This document shows, one piece after another, positions 1 through 9,935 of a stretch of 64,000 nt of DNA. The notes below the pieces were generated by a model. The model saw nothing but the letters and a program-made list of their open reading frames with translations, was not told the origin of the DNA and did no database searches. The position numbers and the translations under genes are program-made. Positions within the stretch are counted from its first letter, which is position 1, and each line of letters starts with the position of its first letter. The stretch is taken from the NCBI GenBank assembly GCA_021234155.1, contig JAJEKV010000062.1:3445305-3509304 (forward strand), read 5' to 3'. The stretch comes from Isoetes taiwanensis (taxonomy: Eukaryota > Streptophyta > Lycopodiopsida > Isoetales > Isoetaceae).

Positions 1-183
1 CACTAAGGTGGACGAAAAAAATGCTTTGCATATGTCGAATTGACTTACCGGATTCCGAGAGCATGTCATTTCATTTGCAATAATGGCCGTCGTTATTGCC
101 ATCCCTTGAGCCTCGGCTCGAACCCCGGAAGAACTTTATTCGACACATGAATTTTCCGATAACTCACGATAGTGAATAACTTA
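1..183. other. Unassigned left edge, probably older Helitron sequence
   Basis: No open frame of useful length is visible. The position directly upstream of a decayed Helitron N-terminus suggests it belongs to the same element, but nothing in the bases proves it. Confidence 0.3.
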
Positions 184-514
184 TTTCGTTTCACCGCCCT
201 TGGCGTGAAAGGCGCATTTCATGAACCTAAAGATGCCATCGTCTCATTTGCGATCATGGGTCGCACATACCATCGGCCCTATCTCCGGCAGCACCAACAA
301 GTACTCTTCACTGGTACATATATGACAGCTCGATGAGATATACCATTGCTGCCGACATGCAGGTACCGTCTACATGGATCATGCAGGTTGCTGCAGCTTT
401 GAATGTCGTCAATCCATAATGCGTTAGAGAATTGAGAACAATAAAAGGTTACATCCCGCACCCACAAAACTCACCCTTGCAGATCCTCCCACATCGGACG
501 AAATAGCTGCTATC
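184..514 (+). pseudogene. Decayed N-terminal part of Helitron Rep-helicase
   Basis: Three frames each carry a piece that looks like the region upstream of the Helitron replication-initiator domain. One frame from base 184 reads FTALGVKGAFHEP and then SFAIMGRTYH, resembling the family pattern of a Phe/Gly segment followed by GQ-YH. It stops at a TGA near 338. The next frame continues with LNVVNP, matching the usual L-NPY segment. A third frame is open from 428 and carries PTSDEIAAIV, which matches the PT-EVA block of these proteins, and it runs directly into the long ORF that starts at 515. At least two small indels therefore separate this part from the intact downstream frame. The order of pieces and their family resemblance are seen; calling it decay rather than an intron is inference. 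Confidence 0.6.
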
Positions 515-3500
515 GTGCATGCCAATAACAGCGTTACCATAAAACCTAGAACGGCGATGATTTGGATGCGGCATGACCACGAGCCCGTATTCCTGAGTAT
601 CCTCGACCCTACATACGAGCCACTTCAATATCCGTTATTCTTCCCACATGGAACACTGGGATGGCACCCACACAATGACCAAAACATGTCCCAAATAGAT
701 TGGTATCGAACTAGACTACTCCATGAACCGCGGTTTTCACAACTAGGCAGATTGTGTGGTGAGTACCTTGTCGACATGTACTCCAGAGTCGAAGAAGAGC
801 GCCTTAACTATATTGTAACTGAGGGATATCGACGAAACCTGACGCAACACGAAGACGACTTCAATGACGATGAAGATCCCGATGCGCATTACAAAACCCT
901 ACCAGCATCCTTCCTAGGTTCTAGACGATGGTGTGCTGTTCAAGTAGCAGATGCTCTTGCGCTTGCAAGGGTCAAAGGAAGACCAAGCTTCTTCATAACA
1001 ATGACGACGAATCCAGCATGGCCAGAAATAAAATGTAGACTACGCCCAGGGCAAAATGCATCCGACAACCCTATGGTGGTTGTTCGAGCGTGTCATGAAA
1101 GAGTCCAACATACAAAAAACATTATTCGAAAGTATCTCGGACCCTTATCCTATATGATGCACGTCATTGAATTTCAAAAACGCGGATTGCCCCACGGACA
1201 TATCGTTGTAAAAACAGAGCACGAGATCCCAATAGACATGATCGATAATCTAATCTCTGCAGAACTACCGGCAGATCCCACACTGAGAGCTCAGGTCGAG
1301 AAGTATATGATTCATAGACACACGAAACGTTGCCTTAAAGAAAATAACAAGTGCTGCTACAACTACCCAAAACCGTTGAATCCAACAACATACATCGACG
1401 AGAAAGGATACGTACAATATAGACGACGAACAGAAGCAGACGTGAACGTTGTTCCATACATCCCATTTCTATTAAGAGAACTGGACTGTCATGTCTATGC
1501 AGACATTGCATCAACCGTACATGTATTTGCATATCTCTATGGCTACATATACAAGGGCTTCGACATGACTCGTTTTCACATCGATTCTGGAAAACAGACA
1601 TCCACCACAAATATTCCGAACCAACCTACTGTACCCAACAGTGCTAGCCAAAACCACACCAAGAACGAAATCCAAGATTATATCTCTGCACGATACCTAT
1701 CATCCATGGAGGCCACATGGAGAATCATGTCTTATCACATGACAGAAAAGCATCCTTCCGTAAAATGTCTTCCCCTACATTTAGAAGGGTACAACAGACA
1801 TTGTTTCAGAAACACATCCACGAACACTGGGATCTCTTTATTAGACAGATACTTCTTACGACCACTTGATTCCAGATTTGATCACATTACTTACATTGAA
1901 TATAACGAACAGTATACCTCGACCATCTACAAGCCAACCATCGCCCTTAGACCAACAGATTATCTAGAACAAAAAGCCACGGGTGCAATCCAAAATGTCA
2001 TACACGAGAGAAGCAGAGGTCAATTAATCTGTAGAATACGATTACTACTTCCAAAGGTTGGAGAAGCGTTCTACCTAAGACTCATCCTACTCCACAAAGC
2101 TGCACGAACTTGGGACGAACTCAAAATCCATGAGCAGAAACAATACGAAACATACGAAGAAGCCGCCCAGGCCATGGGACTAATAGCACCAGCAACTGAA
2201 GCCATAGCAGTAATGCAGGAGGCAATCTCATGCTTGCAAACTCCATCACAGCTACGATTTCTATTCGCACTCTTAATATTAGATTCTGGACCAGCACTCC
2301 AGCTATGGGAAACATTTCAAGACCACATGATAGCCGACTTTCTCCAACAATATTCAGGAAACCAATCCGCCGCCGTCAATGAAAGCCTCCTTGCTATCAA
2401 CAACATTTTAATTCAACACGGAACCGACGTCGCAGCCTTCGGTCTATCTACACCCAGCATCCCATCCAAAGAAGTACAGAACGAACTCAACAAATTTCCC
2501 GATCACGAAGAGTACCTTATAAAGAGCTCAACTATGTTACAGACCATGAACCAAAACCAGACCTCAATCTACACCTATATATGTGAACTTATCAATAACA
2601 AGAACTGCCCAAGTCCAATCTTTGTATACGGAAAAGCAGGAACTGGGAAAACATACGTACTTAATGCCATCTGTCTCTACGTACGAGGATTAAACCAGAT
2701 AATCTTACCGTGTGCCACAACAGCGCTAGCATCACTGCAATACTCTGCTGGGAGGACTGCACACTCTTTATTTCAAATACCTATCATCGACAACAATATT
2801 GGCATCCATTCGCTACTCGATCCTCATTCCCCAAGAGCTGCACTGATCAAGACTGCAACAGCGATCATATGGGATGAATTCCCCATGGCAAACAGAGCAG
2901 TCATAGAAGCAGTTGATATCCTTCTGCAGAACATAACAGGCACAGGCAGTCCATTCGGAGGAAAACTGTTCATAGCAGCCGGAGACTTTCGTCAAATCGC
3001 TCCTGTCGTCAAGCGAGGAGGGAGAACAGCAACAATAAACGCATCCATACTATCCTCCCACTTGTGGAGCCACTTCAAAGTCCTAGAGCTTAACGAACCC
3101 GTAAGGAACGCAACCGACCCAGACCTCATACAATTCGTCGACGATATCGGGGAGGGGCGTCTTCTCAACGACATCCCACTGACGCTCTTCAAGACAACCA
3201 CCAAAATAGAAGATGCCATCAGCTTCTTATACAACGCGTACATATTATTAGCACCCACAATATGCGAGAAGAGAGCATTCCTGTCCCCAAAAAACATCCC
3301 CGTTGACGAATTCAACATCGAAATCATACGAATGATCTCAACAGATTCCAGAAGCTACTTTAGCGTCGACAGACTCACCGAAAACGACCAGACCATCGAG
3401 GACCATCCAATGGCAACGACAGACTTCCTCAACGGCTACAAACACCTAGCGCTTCCACAACACGAACTCCAACTGAAAGTCAACACCATATGCCACATCA

Positions 3501-3910
3501 CAAAGACACTAGACAAAGACAGAGGACTCGTAAAAAACGCCAGAGTCATAGTATGCTCAATGCATGCCAAGTTCGTGACCGTGAAAGTTCTAACGGGGCA
3601 ACCACAGCACGTGGGCAACGTACACCCCATTTCCCGAGTCGACTTCTTCTACCAGCCGGACAACTGGCCCTGGACAATCCACAGACGACAACTACCACTG
3701 CGACCCGCGTATTCAACAACGTTCCACAGCTGCCTAGGACTCACCCTCGACAAAATAGTCCTCGACCTGCGCACTGAAGTCTTCACACACGGACAACTAT
3801 ACACGGCGCTCACACGCATACGAAAGAAAGAAGACGTGCTCATCCTTCTCGACGAGTCCAACACCAGCAAGACCACAACAAACGTCGTCTACAAGGAACT
3901 GCTTCCATAA
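515..3910 (+). CDS. Helitron Rep-helicase (HUH endonuclease plus PIF1-type helicase)
   Basis: A 1131-codon frame encodes most of the replication protein of a rolling-circle DNA transposon. The first codon of the frame as given is GTG, and the frame is open back to 428, so the true start is further upstream and damaged. Residues 159-172 (FFITMTTNPAWP) and the HUH site at 227-229 (LPHGHI) mark the Rep nuclease. A Cys/His-rich segment follows at about 268-285, and the Tyr-rich segment YLYGYIYKGFD at 340-350 should hold the catalytic tyrosines. The helicase half has Walker A GKAGTGKT at 706-713, Walker B IIWDEF at 784-789, GDFRQIAPVV near 830 and the C-terminal LYTALTRIRK motif. It would nick and unwind donor DNA for transposition. 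The intact 3.4-kb frame suggests recent activity. Termini of the element (5' TC, 3' hairpin and CTRR) were not located with confidence. Confidence 0.93.
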   Translation: MHANNSVTIKPRTAMIWMRHDHEPVFLSILDPTYEPLQYPLFFPHGTLGWHPHNDQNMSQIDWYRTRLLHEPRFSQLGRLCGEYLVDMYSRVEEERLNYIVTEGYRRNLTQHEDDFNDDEDPDAHYKTLPASFLGSRRWCAVQVADALALARVKGRPSFFITMTTNPAWPEIKCRLRPGQNASDNPMVVVRACHERVQHTKNIIRKYLGPLSYMMHVIEFQKRGLPHGHIVVKTEHEIPIDMIDNLISAELPADPTLRAQVEKYMIHRHTKRCLKENNKCCYNYPKPLNPTTYIDEKGYVQYRRRTEADVNVVPYIPFLLRELDCHVYADIASTVHVFAYLYGYIYKGFDMTRFHIDSGKQTSTTNIPNQPTVPNSASQNHTKNEIQDYISARYLSSMEATWRIMSYHMTEKHPSVKCLPLHLEGYNRHCFRNTSTNTGISLLDRYFLRPLDSRFDHITYIEYNEQYTSTIYKPTIALRPTDYLEQKATGAIQNVIHERSRGQLICRIRLLLPKVGEAFYLRLILLHKAARTWDELKIHEQKQYETYEEAAQAMGLIAPATEAIAVMQEAISCLQTPSQLRFLFALLILDSGPALQLWETFQDHMIADFLQQYSGNQSAAVNESLLAINNILIQHGTDVAAFGLSTPSIPSKEVQNELNKFPDHEEYLIKSSTMLQTMNQNQTSIYTYICELINNKNCPSPIFVYGKAGTGKTYVLNAICLYVRGLNQIILPCATTALASLQYSAGRTAHSLFQIPIIDNNIGIHSLLDPHSPRAALIKTATAIIWDEFPMANRAVIEAVDILLQNITGTGSPFGGKLFIAAGDFRQIAPVVKRGGRTATINASILSSHLWSHFKVLELNEPVRNATDPDLIQFVDDIGEGRLLNDIPLTLFKTTTKIEDAISFLYNAYILLAPTICEKRAFLSPKNIPVDEFNIEIIRMISTDSRSYFSVDRLTENDQTIEDHPMATTDFLNGYKHLALPQHELQLKVNTICHITKTLDKDRGLVKNARVIVCSMHAKFVTVKVLTGQPQHVGNVHPISRVDFFYQPDNWPWTIHRRQLPLRPAYSTTFHSCLGLTLDKIVLDLRTEVFTHGQLYTALTRIRKKEDVLILLDESNTSKTTTNVVYKELLP

Positions 3911-3924
3911 AGAAGGTGCGTACC

Positions 3925-4142
3925 AAAAAAAAAAAAAAAAAAAAAAAAACACTCCCTCCATCTCATGCCGGGATGTAGATGGAGCACCGATCCCCGGAGT
4001 CGATGCTCCCTCTACACCGTGGCGCCCTTTATCGGCGGTCCGCACGGGTTCGACTCGAGGGGGGTGCAGCGCCCGCACGTATGGGCCAAATTCTTGTATA
4101 TAGATATAGATATAGATATATAGATATAGATATAGATATAGA
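3925..4142. repeat. A25 tract, 17-bp-arm hairpin and ATAG microsatellite
   Basis: A run of 25 A (3925-3949) lies 15 bases after the Helitron stop codon. An imperfect inverted repeat follows: arm 3974-3990 against 4000-4016, 15 of 17 pairs, with a 9-base loop. A pol III B-box-like string GGTTCGACTC sits near 4048, and an (ATAG)n run occupies about 4098-4142. The hairpin could be the 3' hairpin of the Helitron, or the block could be a decayed SINE. No convincing A box or CTRR end was found. Confidence 0.5.
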
Positions 4143-4688
4143 TTATTATATTATGAGTTTGATTTGTTAGGGCCCGAAGGGCCCAAAATTTTTTTTCATA
4201 TAACAAACAACACATAACTTAATTAACACAAACCATTGCATTTAACCATTTAAATTAAAATCCCCCTGAAACCCCCTTTGGTTTGGGTGCATATTCACGG
4301 GGGGTGACTCAGGGCATCGAGAGTCGTTGGATAGGCATATTCACCCTTTATTAGTAATCTACACGTGTATAAAGTTCCTCGTTTGTGGGGTATCCATGTC
4401 ACGAAATTTGCTATCTTGTATAGCAAGATTTGCAAAATACTATAAGATTTGAGGTAATATACTACATGGTGTTGATTTCGTGTACATGCTAAACATAATT
4501 TTAGGGGCTCTACCATTTGCACGTCACCCCCCGTGTGAATATGCACCCAAACCAAAGGGGGTTTCAGGGGGATTTTAATTTAAATGGTTAAATGCAATGG
4601 TTTGTGTTAATTAAGTTATGTGTTGTTTGTTATATGAAAAAAATTTTTCTCTTCGGCCCTAATAAATCAAACTCATAATATAATAATA
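4143..4688. mobile_element. Fold-back MITE with about 166-bp terminal inverted repeats
   Basis: Bases 4143-4308 reappear in reverse complement at 4523-4688 with only scattered differences. The match includes the outer TGAGTTTGATTTGTTAGGGC, the central CCCCTGAAACCCCC and the inner TGCATATTCACGGGGG segments. The 214-base middle has no coding potential. The element is embedded in TA-rich sequence on both sides, so a TA target duplication is possible but cannot be distinguished from the flanking microsatellite. Its very long arms suggest a non-autonomous DNA transposon or a fold-back element. The class is not assigned. Confidence 0.85.
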
Positions 4689-4735
4689 TAATATAATAAA
4701 ATAATATAATATAATTTATTATGTGAGCTTATAAT

Positions 4736-4752
4736 ATGGGATTTGAACCCAT
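4736..4752 (-). other. tRNA T-arm-like sequence (possible SINE relic)
   Basis: On the minus strand ATGGG-TTCAAAT-CCCAT forms a perfect 5-bp T-stem with a 7-base loop and matches the pol III B box. The upstream 70 bases contain only a weak A-box match and no foldable anticodon arm. It is a tRNA-derived fragment at best. Confidence 0.3.
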
Positions 4753-4930
4753 TATGTCTGCCCATCTATATCTTTGCAAGCGTGTAAACATACCACATGA
4801 ATATATACTTCCAAAATAGATTTCTTCAAAATGCTTTTGAAGAATGCTTTTGTGAATGCTTTTAAAGAATGCTTTTACATTGCATACTAAGTTGATAGGT
4901 GGCCTTGTACCATGTTAGGAAAGTCTGTTG

Positions 4931-5078
4931 CATCACATAACTCCGTATGAGATGCATAAAGATTTGCTAGCAATAGGTATGGAGAAGCATTGCATCATAT
5001 AATTCCGTACCAGATGCATAACAATTTGCTGGCAATACATATGGAGAAGCATAGCAATACATATGGAGAAGCATTGCC
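4931..5078. repeat. 62-bp tandem repeat, two and a half copies
   Basis: The segment beginning CATCACATAACTCCG at 4931 recurs at 4993 as CATCATATAATTCCG. The units share AGATGCATAA, TTTGCT-GCAATA and TATGGAGAAGCAT. The last part (GCAATACATATGGAGAAGCAT) is repeated once more. No gene is visible from 4690 to 5290 apart from these repeats. Confidence 0.7.
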
Positions 5079-5329
5079 TGGATATAATTGAGATTGAGAG
5101 ACAAACTCTGCAACACGTGCTCTCGTGCTGCTTCCTCTAGATGAACATGAATTCTGCACTTTTTTTTGCAGCGTTTCCCATGACGTAATATTAGGTTCAA
5201 AAGGTATATTTGAAAAAAAAAGCATTTGCTTTATCCAACCATACAGCCTGTATGAGAAGATCAATTATGCAGTTGTATTCCATGATCTTCCCACATGCTT
5301 ATGAGATTTTAACAGCCTTCATCCTAAAG

Positions 5330-5560
5330 CATGCAAAAATCAGCCCTAACGAGAAAGCATCCTAAGCCTTCATCACATCGCAATCATTGCTGTCCAAGAA
5401 ACCAAGTCATGCCGGTGAATGTTCTTAAAAAGTATAATAGCATCCTCTACACTTCCAGATCTGGCATACATACTGATCAGTGCAAAACAAAACAACCCAG
5501 AAACTCTAAGAGAAATGTCGGTTTTGAAAAGCATACAACATTGAAGTTGTCACTATTGGA
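5330..5560 (-). pseudogene. Pentatricopeptide-repeat (PPR) protein relic
   Basis: Reading the minus strand, one frame gives FKTDISL, then ALISMYARSGSVEDA, ILFKNI and DLVSWTAMIA, followed by stops. This is the typical PLS-class PPR repeat (A-I-MYAKCG---A, then V-WTAMI). PPR proteins bind organellar RNA in chloroplasts and mitochondria and act in editing, splicing or stability. Only about two repeats survive of the usual ten or more. There is no start codon, and the downstream frame has consecutive TGA codons. The adjacent minus-strand region up to 5683 may be more of the same gene but is not recognisable. Confidence 0.7.
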
Positions 5561-6930
5561 AAGTGCAATGGAGCACAATGATCTCGTGAAAAAAATAGAC
5601 AACACACAGGCCAATCTCTGCAAACAAATCTCATCATCAGCATATTGCAATGTCTGAAATCTCATCATTTTTCTGCTGAGCAAAAACCCCTATTTCGAGC
5701 AAGCCTTGCAGCAAAAAACAAGGGAAAATATGGCAGTCTTTTTAAAGATGGCAGATCCTTTCCATTTAAGCCAGATCATGGGAGTCTAAATACTTACCCA
5801 AGATGCAAACCACTTTTCTGCTGCTTTTAAGGAGGCAGTACTTCAAATCCCTCAAATGGACGTTTTTTCATCAGTTTTCTTCAAGTCATGCAAAGGCCTG
5901 TTGCAGCACAAATAAGAGATGCATAATTGAAGTTAATACTTTGATGGACATAGATTAGTTAGGAAAACAAGATGGAAAAGCCCTATCAAAGAATAGATGA
6001 CCTGGCTAATAACTCCAGCGATGGTGTCTGCCCTGTTGCTATATCAACTGCTCTTCGGAGGTGGTCAAATGACTTGCAGGTAGGTCGAAAATGATGATTC
6101 AACCTCTAGATGCAGCCCTGTTGATACCTCTGTGCTATCTGCTACAAAAGTCTCGCCATCAAATTTGACCTCCGGGCCTCCTGCATTAATCCTGAAAGCC
6201 CCTCCCGGATCTAAAACTCCTTCTCTTTCACAGAAGCCAGGTGCCGCTTGGAACCTGTTAAAAAGTTATGCGGCACTGCTAAGCTTGCCGAAATTGTGCC
6301 TTGCAGACGGTAGTGGCCTAGAAGCAGGAATTGAAGATTGGGCACTGCTAAGCTTGCCGGAATGTTTCCACCCATGGAAAACCCTAAACTGATGGCCTAA
6401 CCCTAAACTGAAGGGCCTCGAGCACTGCATGATCAAATAAATTAAAAAATAGTTCTATAATGGTAATATAAAAATGAAGCAAGATAAAAAATGGATAAAC
6501 ACGTACACAACCACACGATCTCCCTCTTGTTCTTTTAATCAACGGTCAAAAAAAGGGCGCGCTCTAGAAGTACTATTTAGTACAGGCAGACGAATACGGC
6601 GACCAAATCATAGCAAAACCATTGAAAAAAAAGTATAAAAACATAAAAAAAACCCCCTGTTATTATGCTACATATTCCCTTTTAAAAAGTACAGTAACTT
6701 TTTAACAATACTCCAAAACCACAGACCTTCAAAAGAGAGTACACCAATGACAGAATTACCAATGCCCCAAATGCTATAATAGGGCTAAAAACTGGAAACA
6801 GTACAATCTGCAAATAGGCAAAATCTGCAAATAGGCAAAATAGGCAAATGCAGCTTGTTGCAGACGTGGAGGGAAGATATAATGCTTAGAAAAATGGTGG
6901 CAAGAACTCACCAGTGCGCACAGTCTGCGT
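5561..6930. other. Non-coding stretch with a short direct repeat
   Basis: No supported gene. A 19-base string GGCACTGCTAAGCTTGCCG occurs at 6272-6290 and again at 6341-6359. The phrase CCTAACCCTAAACTGA near 6378-6410 is repeated in part. The rest is AT-rich without visible structure. Confidence 0.4.
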
Positions 6931-7390
6931 TACTTCGTGAGTAAAAAGTGGGAGAGTAATGACCTGAAGAATAAAACATCATTGCAATTAGTATTGGTAA
7001 GAACAACTTCGGATTCTTGCTTTGTTTCCATCCTCACATGCCGCCCAGCTGAAAAGCTCCACAGCTCCAAAGATCCGACCCAGCGCAAGAGCCAGAAGCG
7101 CGAAACTGAGTTTCGTATCCAAAATTCGTCGTCATTCAATGGTGTCGGCTCGGCCAACTCCAAAAAAATTGAATTAAATGTTGGGGGATGCCGCAAGGGG
7201 GAACTCAGGCCAGAAGGGAACGCCGCATGCGTCTGCACTGTGGCGTTCCAGGCACATTTCCCAACCCCTTGCTATTTTAAAAAAGAAGATAAGACTCGTA
7301 CCATCGAGATATTTATGGAACCTTAGAAAAGGTTGAGATCCTATAATTGGCCCACATACCTTTACCTTTTTCCCAAAAGGCTCCTTAATC
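6931..7390. other. Overlapping unassigned ORFs on both strands
   Basis: Between about 6930 and 7326 both strands are open for 100-130 codons and neither product is recognised. Because they overlap each other, at most one can be real. No start context or domain supports either. Confidence 0.25.
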
Positions 7391-7402
7391 CCTATATAAG
7401 GG
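7391..7402 (+). promoter_or_regulatory. Putative TATA box
   Basis: CCTATATAAGGGG is a strong plant-type TATA element, followed about 30 bases later by a pyrimidine-rich leader (TTCAGTTCAATCTCC). The downstream sequence holds no recognisable gene, so this may be a relic promoter, for example from a solo LTR. Confidence 0.4.
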
Positions 7403-7889
7403 GAAGAGGCGCGCTTATTGGATTCAGTTCAATCTCCATTCCCTTGTCTGCTCCTTCAACTGCTCCTTCAATTACCTCTTGCCACCTTCCATAAACTTTG
7501 TATTTGTTTCTTAGAGAGGATTCTCTAAGAATTGATGATCCTAAACTCCTTCTTGCTTGATGTAAATTGTGCATGGACTATCTTGGAGATTCTCGCTTTT
7601 GCAAGCCCGGTTGGGTGGAGAGCTTTGGACTAGAGGCCTGGTTTGGTTTTTAGAGAACCTTGAATGTTTTATTGCTGGTTTAGAATGGTTAATGATTACA
7701 TGTTTAATTTTTTATTTTTGGCTAACTCGTGATCCGTATCACTGTTCAAAGCCCACAATTGGAATTACTGCTGGATCATAAATGCACACAATACGATTTT
7801 CAAATATAGCAAATTTCTTAACTGCCATTCTAAACAACTTTGTGGCTGTTTGGTCTGATGTGTGTTACTAGAACACAGCTGAAATCAGA

Positions 7890-8908
7890 ATATGGTTGAA
7901 GGAGAAGGTCAACCCTTGTTGGATGGTTAATTGGACGTATGATGTGGTTCTGAACCTTCCCAAGAAAATCAAGAATGTGTTTGCCGCTGACATAACTAGA
8001 TGTTATGAAAATATCCCAATTAGTGGAGAAGAAGGTATTATAGAAATAATTGAGGATGTTGCAGACTTAATATGAGATTATATGAGGTACAAGAAACCAC
8101 TCACCTAGCTTGTAGTGAAGAGCAAATTGGGTACATATTGCATAAAATGGGAAAAAGTTAATTCTGATTTGTCTAACAAGAAAATTGTGGTGAAGAAGAA
8201 GAAGGAGAATTTCAAAAAAATTAATAACTGGCTTCTTGGCCATTGCTTCTTGCAAATGGGGAAATCAATCTGGAGGCAATGCAGGGGCATATCTATGGGG
8301 TTCTCATGCAGTCCTACATGGTGCAATATGTATCTGGCCTGATACGAGCTGAGATTTATTAGAAAACTTGCTCATCTTAACAGATTAAATGATATACCCA
8401 GGTTTCAGCATGCATCCAGATATATAGATGACCTGAACATCATCAATGGCAAGAATATAAGTGAGTTCTTTTCTAAGGAGTCTATTTGCTCCATATATAA
8501 TATGGAGCACCTTGGAATAAAAGATAAAACGGAGTATGTAAAAGATACTGCTTTGGGATACATGGTTAATTTCCTGACCATCACTATAATGGTTAGGGAT
8601 CACAACAGTGGATTATTCTCTTATGCTAGGTATGATAAAAGGGTGAAGCTTCCTTTCAAAGTCAACAAATTCATCAAAGCTTCTAGGTGCAGATCGTATG
8701 GACAGGCTCCCAGAATCATCACTTCTCAGATCTTTCCTTATGTGTATGCACACTCCAATCCAGTAACTACTGCAGAGGATGTATTAGGTTTAATCAGGGC
8801 CTTTTGCAACATGGATTTCTCAAAATAGATATTAATAGAATCATGTTGAAGACGCTAAGACAAAATAGTTTTCCAGGGCTACCGAGGACTCTTAAAAGAT
8901 TACTGTAA
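7890..8908 (+). pseudogene. Reverse transcriptase relic, possibly Penelope-like
   Basis: One reading frame from about 7890 to 8828 is interrupted only by stop codons near 8070, 8104 and 8340. It carries a reverse-transcriptase order of motifs: FAADITRCYENIP (motif A), GISMGFSCSPTWCNMYL (motif B), ASRYIDDL (motif C, catalytic Asp pair) and then FSYARYDKR-KLPFKVNKF. The last block resembles the segment after the catalytic core in Penelope-like and related non-LTR elements. After 8828 a shift leads to LKTLRQNSFPGLPRTLKRLL in another frame. The protein would copy element RNA into DNA. No GIY-YIG endonuclease or LTR was seen nearby, so the exact class is open. Confidence 0.6.
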
Positions 8909-9374
8909 GCTTTCTGTATACTGATATCGCATTGTTCAGGTTATTAGAATAGATTCATATATAGGGAGGGAAGGATTCCTATGTTGCAATGGGGCCCTAC
9001 TCTCCCTGTTGTAATATAATTTACATTCTGCATGGGATGTACTAAAAAATGTAAAATTTAAGGGGGGCCCCTGAACTACACTACGAAAGGAGGCATGATT
9101 TTTTTGTGTAAATCTAGACATAATGGCCATTTAATTCTCACCCAGACTTGGTTGCACACATTAGAAAACTAAGATATATTGGGGTGACTTGGAAATTATT
9201 GCATGTGATATTGGACTATAGGGGTTAATGTGCATGTGTAATCCCTTAATATTTGGAACTCGTATTTGATGTTTGGATGGCCTCACCAAATAGTATGGTG
9301 CCCCAAACCATGGAAATGGTATATTATGATAAAAATCCTCATATTTTTGAATTATAGAATTTCAGACCTAAACA
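8909..9374. other. No gene visible
   Basis: AT-rich sequence without supported ORFs or repeats. Confidence 0.4.
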
Positions 9375-9935
9375 GTGAGCATGGCGGTCGATGTGCATGT
9401 TGACAGGATGATTAGACAAAGTGTACACAACAAGCTGCTAGGCATCAACAGATGGATCCGAACTATTTGCATCTTAGGGTTTCTGGTATGGAAATATCTT
9501 CGGTGCCTTCGATTTATAAGAAGATGCACAGTTTTAAGATTTAGGGTTTGTACTTGCAATGCTATCCTAGCCGATTGTTGGCTCATGGGAAGAAAGAAAG
9601 ATGGATTGAATAAATCCACTATAGCTAAGCTAGAAATGGAAAAAAACAAGGTAGAAAAGAGGAGGAAAATCTTCGATTTCCATAAGCCAGCTAAGGGGCT
9701 TAACATCAGGACTGGCAATTAGAACAGGCAAGAGGATGTGGGCAGCAATGCACAAATCGTGCATGGTTGTAATGAAAGTGTCACTGGTGTTCTAGTTAAT
9801 GTGGCTGAGAAAGGCAAAGATAAGGAAGATGCCCAGGAAATTGTAGTTGAAGATAGTTGTATTGGCAATATGCATGAAAATCCGGAGCCTACTAATGCTG
9901 ATCTTAACCAGAAGGTTTGCTGTAGATGTTCATAA
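9375..9935 (+). CDS. Unidentified ORF interrupted by one TAG
   Basis: A frame of about 115 codons (first ATG at 9381) ends in TAG at 9720 and continues in the same frame for about 70 more codons to 9935. The first part has a hydrophobic and Arg-rich middle (ICILGFLVWKYLRCLRF) and then a charged helix-like stretch, KLEMEKNKVEKRRKIF. The second part is acidic. No family is recognised. The opposite strand is also open across 9368-9718, which lowers confidence that either is a gene. It could be a decayed retroelement ORF. Confidence 0.25.

Noticed and set aside
4736-4800. Functional tRNA gene on the minus strand
   Set aside because: Only the T-arm folds; there is no D-arm, proper anticodon arm or acceptor stem.
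6930-7326. ORFs of 102 and 129 codons on opposite strands
   Set aside because: They are mutually exclusive and unsupported, with no recognisable motif.
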